Source of the DNA: Polymorphobacter fuscus
GTDB taxonomy: Bacteria > Pseudomonadota > Alphaproteobacteria > Sphingomonadales > Sphingomonadaceae
NCBI RefSeq assembly: GCF_011927825.1
Contig: NZ_JAATJI010000002.1
Span: 434,001 to 498,000 of the forward strand
Direction of reading: 5' to 3'
DNA length: 64,000 nucleotides
The position numbers and the translations under genes were made by a program. How positions within the stretch are numbered: position 1 is the first letter of the stretch; every line of letters starts with the position of its first letter. Below the pieces are notes generated by a model. The model searched no databases, was not told the DNA's origin, and saw only the letters and a program-made list of their open reading frames with translations. Positions 53,867-61,979 of this stretch are shown piece after piece.

Positions 53867-54111
53867 GATGCGATGGTCATTTATGCCCGGATGTGAGTCA
53901 AGGGCCACGCCGGAACGGGCGCGGACTGCGGCGAAACCGCTCGCGCCGCCATGGCCGTAGTTGTCTATCCTCGGCGGACTGCCTAAACGGCGCTATCGCT
54001 GGTTCAGATGCAAGGGAGCGGTCGCTGTCGGAGTTTCCACCTGCTGCGTCGCCGCCCGATACGGCGACCGCCGCTTCGCCGTTGACCGCCGCAGGCGCGC
54101 CGCGCGCCGGC

Positions 54112-55062
54112 ATGAAGCAATGGATCGGCGCCGTTCTCGGCCTCGTCGTGCTCGGCCTTGCGATCTGGGGCCTGAAGATGATCGCCGGCCAGGTGACCCT
54201 GGCCGAAGTTATCGCCGATGTCCGCAATACGCCGACTCACCTCATTGCCCTTGCGGCGCTTTCAGCGGCCGCGTCCTATGTCGTTCTGGTCGGCTATGAC
54301 TGGCTGGCAACGCAGCATCTCGGCTATCGGTTGACCTGGCCGACGCTGGCGGCTGCCAGCTTTGCCAGCTTCACCATGAGTCACACGCTGGGCGTTACCG
54401 TGCTCACCGGCGGCACCGTGCGCTATCGCATCTATACCCGCGTCGGCGTGCGCGCCGCCGATATCGCCATGATCATCCTGCTGTGCGGCTGGACCTTCTG
54501 GCTGGGCATTGTTGCGGTGGCGGGGCTGGGGCTGGTCATTTCGCCCGACCTGGCAACGCCGTTCAAGGACATTGCGCCAAGCGCCGAACGCTGGGCCGGT
54601 GCATTGCTGCTCGCCGGCACGCTGGGCTATCTGGCGCTGGCGACCTGGTGGCGCCGCGAATTCCGCCTGTTCAACTATCGTTTCCATATTCCCGACGGGC
54701 GCGAAACGCTGCTGCAGATCGGCATCGGCGCCATCGACCTCGCCTTTGCCGGCGGCGCGCTCTACCTGTTGCTGCCCGACATGGGTGCGCCGGGGCTGCT
54801 GACCTTCCTGACCATCTATGCCGTGGCGATGGTGACCGGCGCGCTCAGCCATTCGCCAGGCGGGCTCGGCGTCTTCGAAGGCGTCATCCTGCTGTTGATG
54901 CCGCTGGCACCCAAGGCCGGGGTCCTGGCAGCGCTGGTGATGTTCCGGCTGATCTACACGTACATCCCGTTCCTGCTCGGGCTGATCGTGATCGCGGTCA
55001 TGGAATGGCGCGCCTTGCGGGCGCGGCGGCGCGGGGTCGTTGCTGTTTCAGGCGCTCCGTAA
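54112..55062 (+). CDS. YbhN/UPF0104-type membrane protein (LPG synthase-like flippase domain)
   Basis: 316 residues from ATG 54112 with about eight hydrophobic segments; TLGVTVLTGGTVRYRIYTRVG and the late GALSHSPGGLGVFEGVILLLM are the hallmarks of the lysylphosphatidylglycerol synthase/YbhN membrane domain. It lacks the soluble aminoacyl-transferase part of MprF, so a transport or flipping role is more likely than aminoacylation. A more convincing AAGGGAG site lies at 54014, with a CTG codon (54025) following, so a non-ATG start about 29 codons upstream is possible. Confidence 0.75.
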   Translation: MKQWIGAVLGLVVLGLAIWGLKMIAGQVTLAEVIADVRNTPTHLIALAALSAAASYVVLVGYDWLATQHLGYRLTWPTLAAASFASFTMSHTLGVTVLTGGTVRYRIYTRVGVRAADIAMIILLCGWTFWLGIVAVAGLGLVISPDLATPFKDIAPSAERWAGALLLAGTLGYLALATWWRREFRLFNYRFHIPDGRETLLQIGIGAIDLAFAGGALYLLLPDMGAPGLLTFLTIYAVAMVTGALSHSPGGLGVFEGVILLLMPLAPKAGVLAALVMFRLIYTYIPFLLGLIVIAVMEWRALRARRRGVVAVSGAP

Positions 55063-55121
55063 AAGCTGCTATTTCAATGCCGTGTGCGATTCGTCAGCCA
55101 TGTCGCGCGGGCAAGGAACCG

Positions 55122-56093
55122 ATGCTGAAAACATTAAAGCTCGATGACGAAGCTGGCCGGTTGGCAGCGCTGCAGCGCTACGACATTCTCGACACAGGCA
55201 TCGAGGATGAATTCGAACAGCTCGTGCAACTCGTGCAGCGTGTCTTCGACATGCCGATGGCGGCGATCACGCTGGTCGACAGCGAACGGCAATGGTTCAA
55301 GGCGCGGCGGGGGCTCGACGTGTCGGAAACGCCGCGGCCGATCGCCTTTTGCCATCACACTATCGCCACGGCCGATGTCCTTGCGGTCGAAGACACGCTT
55401 GCGGATCCGCGCTTTGCCGCTTCACCACTGGTGCTGGGTGATCCCAACATCCGCAGCTATCTGGGCGCACCACTACGCACGCCCGATGGCTATCACGTCG
55501 GTGCACTGTGCATCATCAGTGATGAAGTCCGACGCTTTTCTCCGGAAGATCTGGAGATCCTGCGCCGATTTTCCGATCTTGTCGTCTCGCAGATGGAGTT
55601 GCGGCAACTGGCAAGTCGCGACAGCCTGACGGACACGCTGACCCGGCGGGCGTTCGACCAGGCCGTCTCGGGCGCCTTGCAAACGCAGCGCCACAGCGGC
55701 GCCGGCCATGCCGTCGCCATTCTTGATATCGATCACTTCAAGCGCGTCAACGACAGCTATGGCCATAAATGCGGCGACGATGTTTTGAAGGCCGTGGCGG
55801 ATCGGTTGCGCGCCGCACTTCCCGCCGAAGCCATCATCGGCCGGCTGGGTGGGGAGGAATTCGGCGTGTTGCTGGACCTCTCCGACGCGTTATCGCTGGT
55901 TGCCGCGGGGGAATGCGTGCGCAGCGCCGTGGCCAGCGTCAGGATTGCCGCGATCCCCGATTCCGGAGTGACCGTCAGCGTCGGCCTTGCGCTGCTGACG
56001 CCGGGCGACACCACCGAAAGCTGGATGGATCGCGCCGATGTGGCGCTGTACGCTGCCAAGGCCGCCGGGCGCGACCGGGTGATGCTTGGCTGA
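55122..56093 (+). CDS. GAF-domain diguanylate cyclase
   Basis: 323 residues. Residues about 25-165 are a GAF sensor domain (FEQLVQLVQRVFDMPMAAITLVDSERQWF, ETPRPIAFCHHTI, SYLGAPL). A GGDEF domain follows with the active-site GGEEF at residues 243-247, which should make cyclic di-GMP. No RxxD inhibitory site precedes it. The two His in FCHHTI belong to the GAF domain and may bind a ligand or metal. Ribosome-binding site AAGGAA. The preceding gene on the strand is 59 bp upstream. Confidence 0.88.
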   Translation: MLKTLKLDDEAGRLAALQRYDILDTGIEDEFEQLVQLVQRVFDMPMAAITLVDSERQWFKARRGLDVSETPRPIAFCHHTIATADVLAVEDTLADPRFAASPLVLGDPNIRSYLGAPLRTPDGYHVGALCIISDEVRRFSPEDLEILRRFSDLVVSQMELRQLASRDSLTDTLTRRAFDQAVSGALQTQRHSGAGHAVAILDIDHFKRVNDSYGHKCGDDVLKAVADRLRAALPAEAIIGRLGGEEFGVLLDLSDALSLVAAGECVRSAVASVRIAAIPDSGVTVSVGLALLTPGDTTESWMDRADVALYAAKAAGRDRVMLG

Positions 56094-56095
56094 CG

Positions 56096-56773
56096 CTATC
56101 GGTCGGTCTGTGACGCCAGCGCCGCCGCCGCGCGCCGCTGCCAGGCCGGCGTCAGGCCGGGCAGTGTGGTCAGTTCGGCAATCGCGGCCACGGTGCCGCC
56201 GCGCCCGGCTGCAAAGGCTGCGAAACGTGCCACTGTCCAATCGGGGTTCGGCCGGTCGACCACTTCATGCCGGTCACCCGGGGCGATGATGCCGGGTTCG
56301 ACGACGCGGTAGTACCAGCCGCAGCGGCCGGACCGGACCATGGCGCGCACGACGCGCGTCGTCCCGAGCACGGCGGCGAAGGTGCTGCACGGTTCGCGGA
56401 TCTGGGCGATCTGCAAAAGGGCGGTGCCGCAGCGGACCATGTCGCCGATGCACAGGCTGGACTCGTCCTGGCCGGCGACGACCAGGTTTTCGCCCATGGC
56501 GCCGGGGCCGAAGCGATCGGCAATGTCGGGCAGTTCGGCGCGCCAGCCGGCATAACCGCTGGCCGGATAGCCATAGACGGCCTTTTCGGGCCCGCCATGG
56601 ACCCGCCGGTTGCCCTGTTCGTCGCCCGCCAGCCCCAGCGGCAGCACCGCAACGGGGCCCGCAACGGCGGTTTTCCGATAGGCGGTCATCAGCCCGGCAC
56701 CGCCGCGGCCGGCGTTGGCCAGCCGTGCGACCTTGCCGATATGGACGGCGAGAAGCTGGCCCGGTGTGTGCAT
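56096..56773 (-). CDS. MOSC-domain protein (YiiM-like)
   Basis: 225 residues. The MOSC beta-barrel has HGGPEKAVYGYPASGYAGW, the GENLVVAGQDESSLCIGD motif, and the conserved Cys in QIREPCSTFAAVLG. A C-terminal YiiM-type helical extension follows. Members are molybdenum cofactor-binding proteins; YiiM reduces N-hydroxylated substrates. The gene is convergent with the GGDEF gene (2-bp gap) and divergent from the tiny ORF at 56848. Confidence 0.85.
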   Translation of the reverse strand: MHTPGQLLAVHIGKVARLANAGRGGAGLMTAYRKTAVAGPVAVLPLGLAGDEQGNRRVHGGPEKAVYGYPASGYAGWRAELPDIADRFGPGAMGENLVVAGQDESSLCIGDMVRCGTALLQIAQIREPCSTFAAVLGTTRVVRAMVRSGRCGWYYRVVEPGIIAPGDRHEVVDRPNPDWTVARFAAFAAGRGGTVAAIAELTTLPGLTPAWQRRAAAALASQTDR

Positions 56774-56832
56774 TTTTCCTCTTGCAATTCTGCGGCTTCA
56801 CTCTGACATTGGCGTCGGTGTTCAACAACACG

Positions 56833-56848
56833 AAAGGAGGTGATCCAG
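56833..56848 (+). promoter_or_regulatory. full-length Shine-Dalgarno (perfect complement of the 16S 3' end)
   Basis: AAAGGAGGTGATCCAG is complementary over 16 nt to the standard bacterial 16S rRNA 3' terminus. Its last G is the first base of a GTG codon at 56848. Such extended complementarity is very rare in ordinary leaders. It is the most striking signal in this window. CGAAAGG (56831-56837) is also complementary to CCTTTCG at 56924-56930. Confidence 0.85.
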
Positions 56849-56913
56849 TGTCTCATTGTCTCATGCTTGGTTCCGAAGCGCTGGTGGTTGCGGTGGGAAT
56901 CGCAACAATCTGA
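56848..56913 (+). CDS. 21-codon ORF behind a perfect Shine-Dalgarno
   Basis: GTG start, then MSHCLMLGSEAL followed by VVAVGIATI and a TGA stop. The peptide has one Cys and a hydrophobic C-terminal half, so it could be membrane-associated or simply a leader. It is followed after 40 bp by a strong terminator and then by nothing on the same strand until 58304, so it is a self-standing unit. Possible roles: a small membrane peptide, an RNA whose main task is ribosome or 16S binding, or a leader. TTGCAA-17 bp-GACATT in the upstream gap is a plausible promoter. Confidence 0.5.
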   Translation: MSHCLMLGSEALVVAVGIATI

Positions 56914-56953
56914 GAAGACACCGCCTTTCGGTCTAACAAGCCGACAATGCGGG

Positions 56954-56987
56954 AAGGGCCGCCGGGCAACCGGCGGCCCTTCTTTTT
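56954..56987 (+). terminator. strong Rho-independent terminator after the 21-codon ORF
   Basis: AAGGGCCGCCGG and CCGGCGGCCCTT (12-bp perfect arms) around GCAA, followed by CTTTTT. One of the best intrinsic terminators in the window. Confidence 0.9.
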
Positions 56988-57017
56988 GCCCGGCCGGTCT
57001 CCCTCGACAGTCGCCTG

Positions 57018-57803
57018 TCAGCGACCCTTCCACTCCGGCTTGCGCTTTTGTGCGAAAGCCAGCGGCCCTTCGCGAACGTCATCGGATTTCCACAAGGCCG
57101 CGACCGCCGGATGCGCCATCTGCCCGTCATAGGCCGCCTGCAGCGAAGCCGTGTCGAGGCTGCGGCTGACCACCTGCTTCGACGCGCGCACCGACATCGG
57201 CGAAAGCTCGCAGATTTGCGCCGCGAGCGCCTTGGCAGCGCCCATCAACGCATCGGGCGCCACCACGTCATGAACGAACCCCAGCGCCTTGCCTTCGGCG
57301 GCGGATACGGTGCGGCCGGTCAGGATCATGCCCATGGCGCGCTTGACGCCGATGCTGCGCGGCAGCCGATGCAATCCGCCGGCGAGCGCCGCCAGCCCGA
57401 CCTTTGGTTCCGGCAAGGCGAAGCTGGCAGCGTCCGATGCCAGGATGATGTCGCACGCCAGCGCGATTTCAAAGCCGCCGCCCATGGCAACGCCGTTGAC
57501 GGCTGCAATCACCGGCTTGTCGAGATCCCAGCGCGACGTCAGCCCCGCGAAACCCGTCGCCGGCACGGTGATCGCATTGCCTTCGGCCTGCCAGCGCAGA
57601 TCGTTTCCGGCGGAAAAGGCGCGGGGGCCGGCGCCGGTCAGGACGGCGACCCACAGCTCCGGGTCGGCCGCGAAATCGTCGAACACCTGCGCCAGCTCGG
57701 CATTGGCCGGCGGATGCAGCGCGTTCATCCGGTCGGGCCGGTTCATGGTCACGATCAGCGTGCGGCCGTCGCGTTCGATGGTGCAATGTTCGTATATGCT
57801 CAT
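57018..57803 (-). CDS. enoyl-CoA hydratase/isomerase family protein
   Basis: 261 residues from ATG 57803 (AAGGA ribosome-binding site). Crotonase fold: RTLIVTMNRPDRMNAL, the oxyanion-hole regions FSAGNDLRWQ and AAVNGVAMGGGFEIALACDII, then FALPEPKVGLAALAGGLHRLPRSIG. The second catalytic position of hydratases is not the usual Glu-Glu pair, so it may be an isomerase or related crotonase. It probably acts in fatty acid or aromatic acyl-CoA breakdown. Confidence 0.9.
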   Translation of the reverse strand: MSIYEHCTIERDGRTLIVTMNRPDRMNALHPPANAELAQVFDDFAADPELWVAVLTGAGPRAFSAGNDLRWQAEGNAITVPATGFAGLTSRWDLDKPVIAAVNGVAMGGGFEIALACDIILASDAASFALPEPKVGLAALAGGLHRLPRSIGVKRAMGMILTGRTVSAAEGKALGFVHDVVAPDALMGAAKALAAQICELSPMSVRASKQVVSRSLDTASLQAAYDGQMAHPAVAALWKSDDVREGPLAFAQKRKPEWKGR

Positions 57804-57899
57804 GCGCAATCCTTCTGCCTGCATGATGCACCGTGCCGCGGCCTCGCAGCCCGCGCCATTCACGCTTCCGACAGGTGGCGCCAGCTATCGGCCGCACAA

Positions 57900-58010
57900 A
57901 GGAAAAGGCCCGGATCTTTCGATCCGGGCACTTCCGTGACGAGACTGGAAACAGGAGGATGAACCGTCCGACCGAGGTATTTCCCCCACCCTGGTCGGAC
58001 GGGCGATCGC
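57900..58010 (-). ncRNA. candidate small RNA on the minus strand
   Basis: Read on the minus strand: a perfect 10-bp hairpin CCGTCCGACC / GGTCGGACGG (57964-57973 and 57993-58002) with a 19-nt loop, then a C-rich stretch CATCCTCCTG that could pair with Shine-Dalgarno sequences, then GCCCGGATC-GAAA-GATCCGGGC (57908-57929) with a T-rich tail CTTTTCC. This is the layout of a trans-acting sRNA. No gene on the minus strand ends here. The 5' end is not defined and no promoter is obvious. Open reading frames through this region look spurious. Confidence 0.4.
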
Positions 58011-58241
58011 TTTCACGACCAGCGCATCCCATGATCTTGCGATCAATCGGCCTTGCGACCGTTCTTCCCTGAACCTTCGCCCGGACCGCCTTGTCCCGCC
58101 GAATGTCCTGATGCGGTGGTTACGCCACACCCCTCGCCATGTCATCGGATTTGTTCCGGTTTTTTAGGTGGTTCGATACTTCCTCGGGGGACTGTTGCCA
58201 GCTTGCAACAATCTGTCCATCTGCTCTGGCCGGCACCGGCG

Positions 58242-58268
58242 TTGCACGGCCCTGCGACCATGCTACAC
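58242..58268 (+). promoter_or_regulatory. likely promoter of the proS-lolCD unit
   Basis: TTGCAC (58242-58247), a 14-bp interval, then GCTACAC (58262-58268), similar to the alphaproteobacterial housekeeping pattern. It lies about 36 bp before the proS start. The rest of the 500-bp gap from 57804 holds only the candidate small RNA. Confidence 0.4.
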
Positions 58269-58303
58269 GCCCTTGGCATACGCTTTTCAGAAGGTTTCCG
58301 GTC

Positions 58304-59617
58304 TTGCGCCTGTCCCGTTACTTCCTCCCCGTGCTCAAGGAAACGCCGGGCGATGCCCAGGTGGTGTCACACCAGCTGATGCTGCGCGCCGGCATGATTC
58401 GGCAGACCGCGGCCGGCATCTATGCCTGGCTGCCGCTCGGCCTGCGCGTCCTCCAGAAGATCGCGCAGATCGTTCGCGAGGAGCAGGACCGCGCCGGCGC
58501 CATCGAGGTGATGATGCCGACCATCCAGTCCGCCGAGCTGTGGAAACAATCCGGGCGGTACGAAGCCTATGGTCCCGAGATGCTGCGCATTACCGATCGC
58601 CATGATCGCGAGATGCTGTTCAGCCCGACGGCGGAGGAATTGTTCACCACCATCTTCCACAATGGCGCCAAATCCTATCGCGACCTGCCGCGCAACCTGT
58701 ACCAGATCCAGTGGAAGTTCCGCGACGAGGTTCGCCCGCGCTTCGGTGTGCTGCGCGGCCGCGAGTTCCTGATGAAGGATGCCTATAGCTTCGACGTGGA
58801 TTTTGCCGGCGCTCGCCACAGCTATAATCGCATGTTCATCGCCTATATGCGCACCTTCGCGCGCATGGGCCTCGAAGCGATCCCGATGCAGGCGGACACC
58901 GGCCCGATCGGCGGGGACCTGTCCCATGAATTCATCGTCCTGGCGCCGACCGGGGAGAGCGACGTCTTCTACCATGAAAACTGGCTGCAGCCGCGCGACA
59001 CCGCCGCCGTCGACGCCGATGATGCGGCGGGACTCGAAGCCTTTATCGACGGCCTCAACGCCGATTATGCCGCCACCGACGAAAAGCGCGATCCGGCTGC
59101 CGAAGCGGCCGCCGGGGACAAGCTGCAGCAGTCGAAGGGCATCGAGGTCGGCCAGGTCTTCTACTTCGGCGACAAATACACCAAGGCGATGGGTGTTACC
59201 GTCCAAGGTGCCGACGGCACCCCCATTACGCCGTTGATGGGCAGCTATGGCATCGGCGTTTCGCGGCTGATGGGCGCCATCATCGAGGCACGCCATGACA
59301 AGGACGGCATCATCTGGCCCGACGCCGTGGCGCCGTACAAGGTGGTGCTGATCAACCTGCGCGTCGACGATGCCGCCTGCCTCGCGGCGGCCGATGACCT
59401 CTACGCGCGGTTGACCGCCGCCGGCGTCGAGGTGCTCTACGACGACCGCGACGAACGCGGCGGCGCCAAATTCGCCACGGCCGACCTGATCGGCGTGCCG
59501 TGGCAACTGGTGGTGGGGCCCAAGGGCATCGCCAACGGCGTCGTCGAGCTGAAGCGGCGCGGCGGCGACAAGATCGAGATCGGCATCGACGCCGCGGTGG
59601 AGCGGCTGACGGCGTGA
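58304..59617 (+). CDS. proS: prolyl-tRNA synthetase, short (alphaproteobacterial) class II form
   Basis: 437 residues beginning at TTG 58304 ([19 protein letters not shown]), behind AAGG. Class II motifs: [32 protein letters not shown], the [14 protein letters not shown] motif and a C-terminal anticodon-binding domain with [29 protein letters not shown]. The insertion editing domain of the E. coli enzyme is absent, as is normal in alphaproteobacteria. It charges tRNA-Pro. It overlaps lolC by 4 bases, so the genes are translationally coupled. Confidence 0.94.
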   Translation: MRLSRYFLPVLKETPGDAQVVSHQLMLRAGMIRQTAAGIYAWLPLGLRVLQKIAQIVREEQDRAGAIEVMMPTIQSAELWKQSGRYEAYGPEMLRITDRHDREMLFSPTAEELFTTIFHNGAKSYRDLPRNLYQIQWKFRDEVRPRFGVLRGREFLMKDAYSFDVDFAGARHSYNRMFIAYMRTFARMGLEAIPMQADTGPIGGDLSHEFIVLAPTGESDVFYHENWLQPRDTAAVDADDAAGLEAFIDGLNADYAATDEKRDPAAEAAAGDKLQQSKGIEVGQVFYFGDKYTKAMGVTVQGADGTPITPLMGSYGIGVSRLMGAIIEARHDKDGIIWPDAVAPYKVVLINLRVDDAACLAAADDLYARLTAAGVEVLYDDRDERGGAKFATADLIGVPWQLVVGPKGIANGVVELKRRGGDKIEIGIDAAVERLTA

Positions 59618-60861
59618 TCACCCGCTACGAGCGCATGATCGCGAAGCGCTACCTGCTGCCGGGGCGGGGGGAAGGCTTCATCTTCCTCGTCGCCAGCATC
59701 AGCCTGGTGGCGGTCGCGCTCGGGGTCGCGGCGCTGATCGCGGTGATGAGCGTGATGAACGGCTTTCGAGCCGAATTGTTCGACAAGATCCTCGGGTTGA
59801 ACGGCCATGCCGTCGTCCAGGGCTATGGCGGGCGGATCGAGGCGTGGCAGCCACTGCAGGCCAGGCTGAAGGCCCTGCCCGGCGTGGTTTCGGCAACGCC
59901 GTTGATCGAGCAGCCGCTCATGGGCAGCTTTGGCGGGCGCGTCGAAGGCGTGCTGGTGCGCGGCATGACGATGGAGGATATCGCCGGCAGCCGCATCATC
60001 ACCGACAATGTCCGTGCCGGAACGCTCACCCGCCTGCAGCCCGGCACCAACACCGTCGCCATCGGCGCGCGGCTGGCCGAGGCGCTCGGCGTCCGCGTCG
60101 GCGACCAGATTTCGCTGATCAACCCCCAGGGCGAATCGACGCCGTTCGGCACCGTGCCGCGCATCGTCGCCTATACGATCGCGGCCGTCTTCGAAGTCGG
60201 CATCTATGATTACGACAAGGCCTTTGTCGTCATGCCGATGGCCAATGCCCAGACGCTGCTGCGGCTCGGCGATGCCGTCGGCATGATCGAGGTGGTCACC
60301 GACAACCCGGACCGTGTCGGCGAAATCCTGGCGCCGATCGTGCCGGAGATCGCCGGCCAGGCGGTGGTCAACGACTGGAAGACGACCAATTCGGCACTGT
60401 TCTCGGCGCTCGTGGTCGAACGCACCGTGATGTTCTGGGTGTTGTCGATCATCATCCTCGTTGCCGTCTTCAACATCCTGTCGTCGCTCATCATGCTGGT
60501 CCGCGCCAAGACCCGCGATATCGCCATCCTGCGCACAATGGGGGCCAGCCGGATCGCGCTGATGCGGGTGTTCATGACCGTCGGCACGCTGATCGGCGGG
60601 CTCGGCATCGCGCTCGGCTGCGTGCTCGGCTTCGCGCTGCTGTATTTCCGCGCCGGCATCGTCGCCGGCGTCGGCCGGTTGACGGGCACCAATTTGTGGG
60701 ACCCGTCGGTGCGCTACCTGACCGAGCTGCCGGCCAAGACCGACCCAGCAGAGGTCATCGGCATCGTCCTTCTGGCGCTGCTGCTCAGCTTTCTCGCGAC
60801 CTTGTACCCGGCGTGGAAGGCGGCGAGCACCGATCCCGTCCAGGTGCTGCGTTATGAGTGA
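59614..60861 (+). CDS. lipoprotein-releasing ABC transporter permease (LolC/LolE-type)
   Basis: 415 residues, starting at GTG 59614 in the GTGA overlap with proS. N-terminal membrane helix [31 protein letters not shown], a large periplasmic MacB-like domain (about residues 55-265), then three C-terminal helices ([47 protein letters not shown]). LolCDE extracts lipoproteins from the inner membrane for transfer to LolA. Only one permease gene is present next to lolD, so the complex may be a homodimer, as in LolF-type systems. Confidence 0.9.
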   Translation: MITRYERMIAKRYLLPGRGEGFIFLVASISLVAVALGVAALIAVMSVMNGFRAELFDKILGLNGHAVVQGYGGRIEAWQPLQARLKALPGVVSATPLIEQPLMGSFGGRVEGVLVRGMTMEDIAGSRIITDNVRAGTLTRLQPGTNTVAIGARLAEALGVRVGDQISLINPQGESTPFGTVPRIVAYTIAAVFEVGIYDYDKAFVVMPMANAQTLLRLGDAVGMIEVVTDNPDRVGEILAPIVPEIAGQAVVNDWKTTNSALFSALVVERTVMFWVLSIIILVAVFNILSSLIMLVRAKTRDIAILRTMGASRIALMRVFMTVGTLIGGLGIALGCVLGFALLYFRAGIVAGVGRLTGTNLWDPSVRYLTELPAKTDPAEVIGIVLLALLLSFLATLYPAWKAASTDPVQVLRYE

Positions 60862-61534
60862 TCCCGTCCTCGCCGTCGAAGACCTGCGCCGCAGCTTCAC
60901 CCAGGGCTCGGCCACGATCGATGTGTTGCGCGGCGTCGACCTGGCAGTCCGGCCTGGCGAGATCGTCGCGCTGCTGGGCCCGTCAGGGTCGGGCAAATCG
61001 ACCTTGTTGCAGGCGGTCGGCCTGCTGGAAGGCGGCTTCCAGGGGCGCATCAGCATCGCCGGCGAACGCGTCGAAGCGCTCGACAACGCCGGGCGCACCC
61101 GGGTGCGGCGCGATTCGCTCGGCTTCGTCTATCAGTTCCACCATCTGCTGCCCGATTTCAGCGCGCGCGAAAATGTGCTGCTGGCAGGGCTCGTCGCCGG
61201 GCACAGCGAGAAGGCCGCCAGCGCGCGGGCCGACCAGCTGCTGACCGATCTCGGGCTAGGCAGCCGGCTGACGCATCGTCCGTCGCAACTGTCGGGCGGC
61301 GAGCAGCAACGCGTCGCGGTGGCACGGGCGCTCGCCAACCGGCCGGTGCTGGTCCTTGCCGATGAACCCACCGGCAATCTCGACGAGGCGACTGCCGCAA
61401 AGGTGCTGGCGGAATTTCTGGCGCTGGTCCGCGGACAGGGCTCGGCGGCGCTGGTGGCGACGCACAATGTCGCACTGGCGCGCGCAATGGACCGGGTGGT
61501 GACGCTCCACGAGGGCCGGCTGGCGGCGGCCTGA
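60854..61534 (+). CDS. lolD: lipoprotein-releasing ABC transporter ATPase
   Basis: 226 residues. Walker [14 protein letters not shown]-loop [17 protein letters not shown], signature [15 protein letters not shown], Walker [14 protein letters not shown], and H-loop ATHN. It is the ATPase partner of the preceding permease and overlaps it by 8 bases. It energises extraction of outer-membrane lipoproteins from the inner membrane. Confidence 0.93.
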   Translation: MSDPVLAVEDLRRSFTQGSATIDVLRGVDLAVRPGEIVALLGPSGSGKSTLLQAVGLLEGGFQGRISIAGERVEALDNAGRTRVRRDSLGFVYQFHHLLPDFSARENVLLAGLVAGHSEKAASARADQLLTDLGLGSRLTHRPSQLSGGEQQRVAVARALANRPVLVLADEPTGNLDEATAAKVLAEFLALVRGQGSAALVATHNVALARAMDRVVTLHEGRLAAA

Positions 61535-61592
61535 TCCCTACGAGGGGCGAGCCGCGAACACCCCACTCGCGGTCCGCTTCGCCGTCTCTCGA

Positions 61593-61614
61593 CCTCGCCC
61601 GCAAGCGGGAGAGG
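61593..61614. repeat. short palindrome between convergent genes (REP-like)
   Basis: CCTCGCCCGC-AA-GCGGGAGAGG is a near-perfect 22-bp palindrome in the 93-bp gap between lolD and the ferredoxin gene. It has the look of the small extragenic palindromes common in GC-rich proteobacteria, but one copy in this window cannot prove it. It could also terminate both transcripts. Confidence 0.4.
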
Positions 61615-61627
61615 CGGGTTCAACCGA

Positions 61628-61948
61628 TCAGTGCTGCGTCTCGGGCATTTCGATCACCAGTCCGTCTAGGTCGTCGCTGGCAAGGATCTGGCAGGCCAAG
61701 CGGCTGTTGTCGCGCTTGCCGTCGGCAAGGTCGAGCATCGCATCTTCCATCTCGTTGGGCGTGCCGGTCTTTCCCGTCCAGGCGCCATCGACATAGACGT
61801 GGCAGGTGGCGCAGGCGGCATTGCCGCCGCAATCGCCGTCGATGCCGGGCACGCCGTTGCTGATCGCGCCTTCCATCAGGGAAACGCCATTGGCAACCTC
61901 TACGCTGTGCGCGGTGCCATTGAATTCGACATAGGTGATGCGTGCCAT
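61628..61948 (-). CDS. 2Fe-2S ferredoxin (adrenodoxin type)
   Basis: 106 residues. The cluster ligands are Cys40, Cys46, Cys49 and Cys86 (DCGGNAACATCH and RLACQIL), the spacing of vertebrate-type/bacterial [2Fe-2S] ferredoxins that feed P450s. It lies 31 bp downstream of the CYP153-like gene on the same strand and is probably its electron donor. No ferredoxin reductase is encoded nearby in this window. Confidence 0.93.
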   Translation of the reverse strand: MARITYVEFNGTAHSVEVANGVSLMEGAISNGVPGIDGDCGGNAACATCHVYVDGAWTGKTGTPNEMEDAMLDLADGKRDNSRLACQILASDDLDGLVIEMPETQH

Positions 61949-61979
61949 TGCTGGTCCTGTTCGTGCGATGAAGGGGCGA

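Noticed and set aside
57885..58145. Arg-rich minus-strand reading frame upstream of proS
   Set aside because: No ribosome-binding site, no recognisable domain, and its sequence is better explained as a structured RNA locus.
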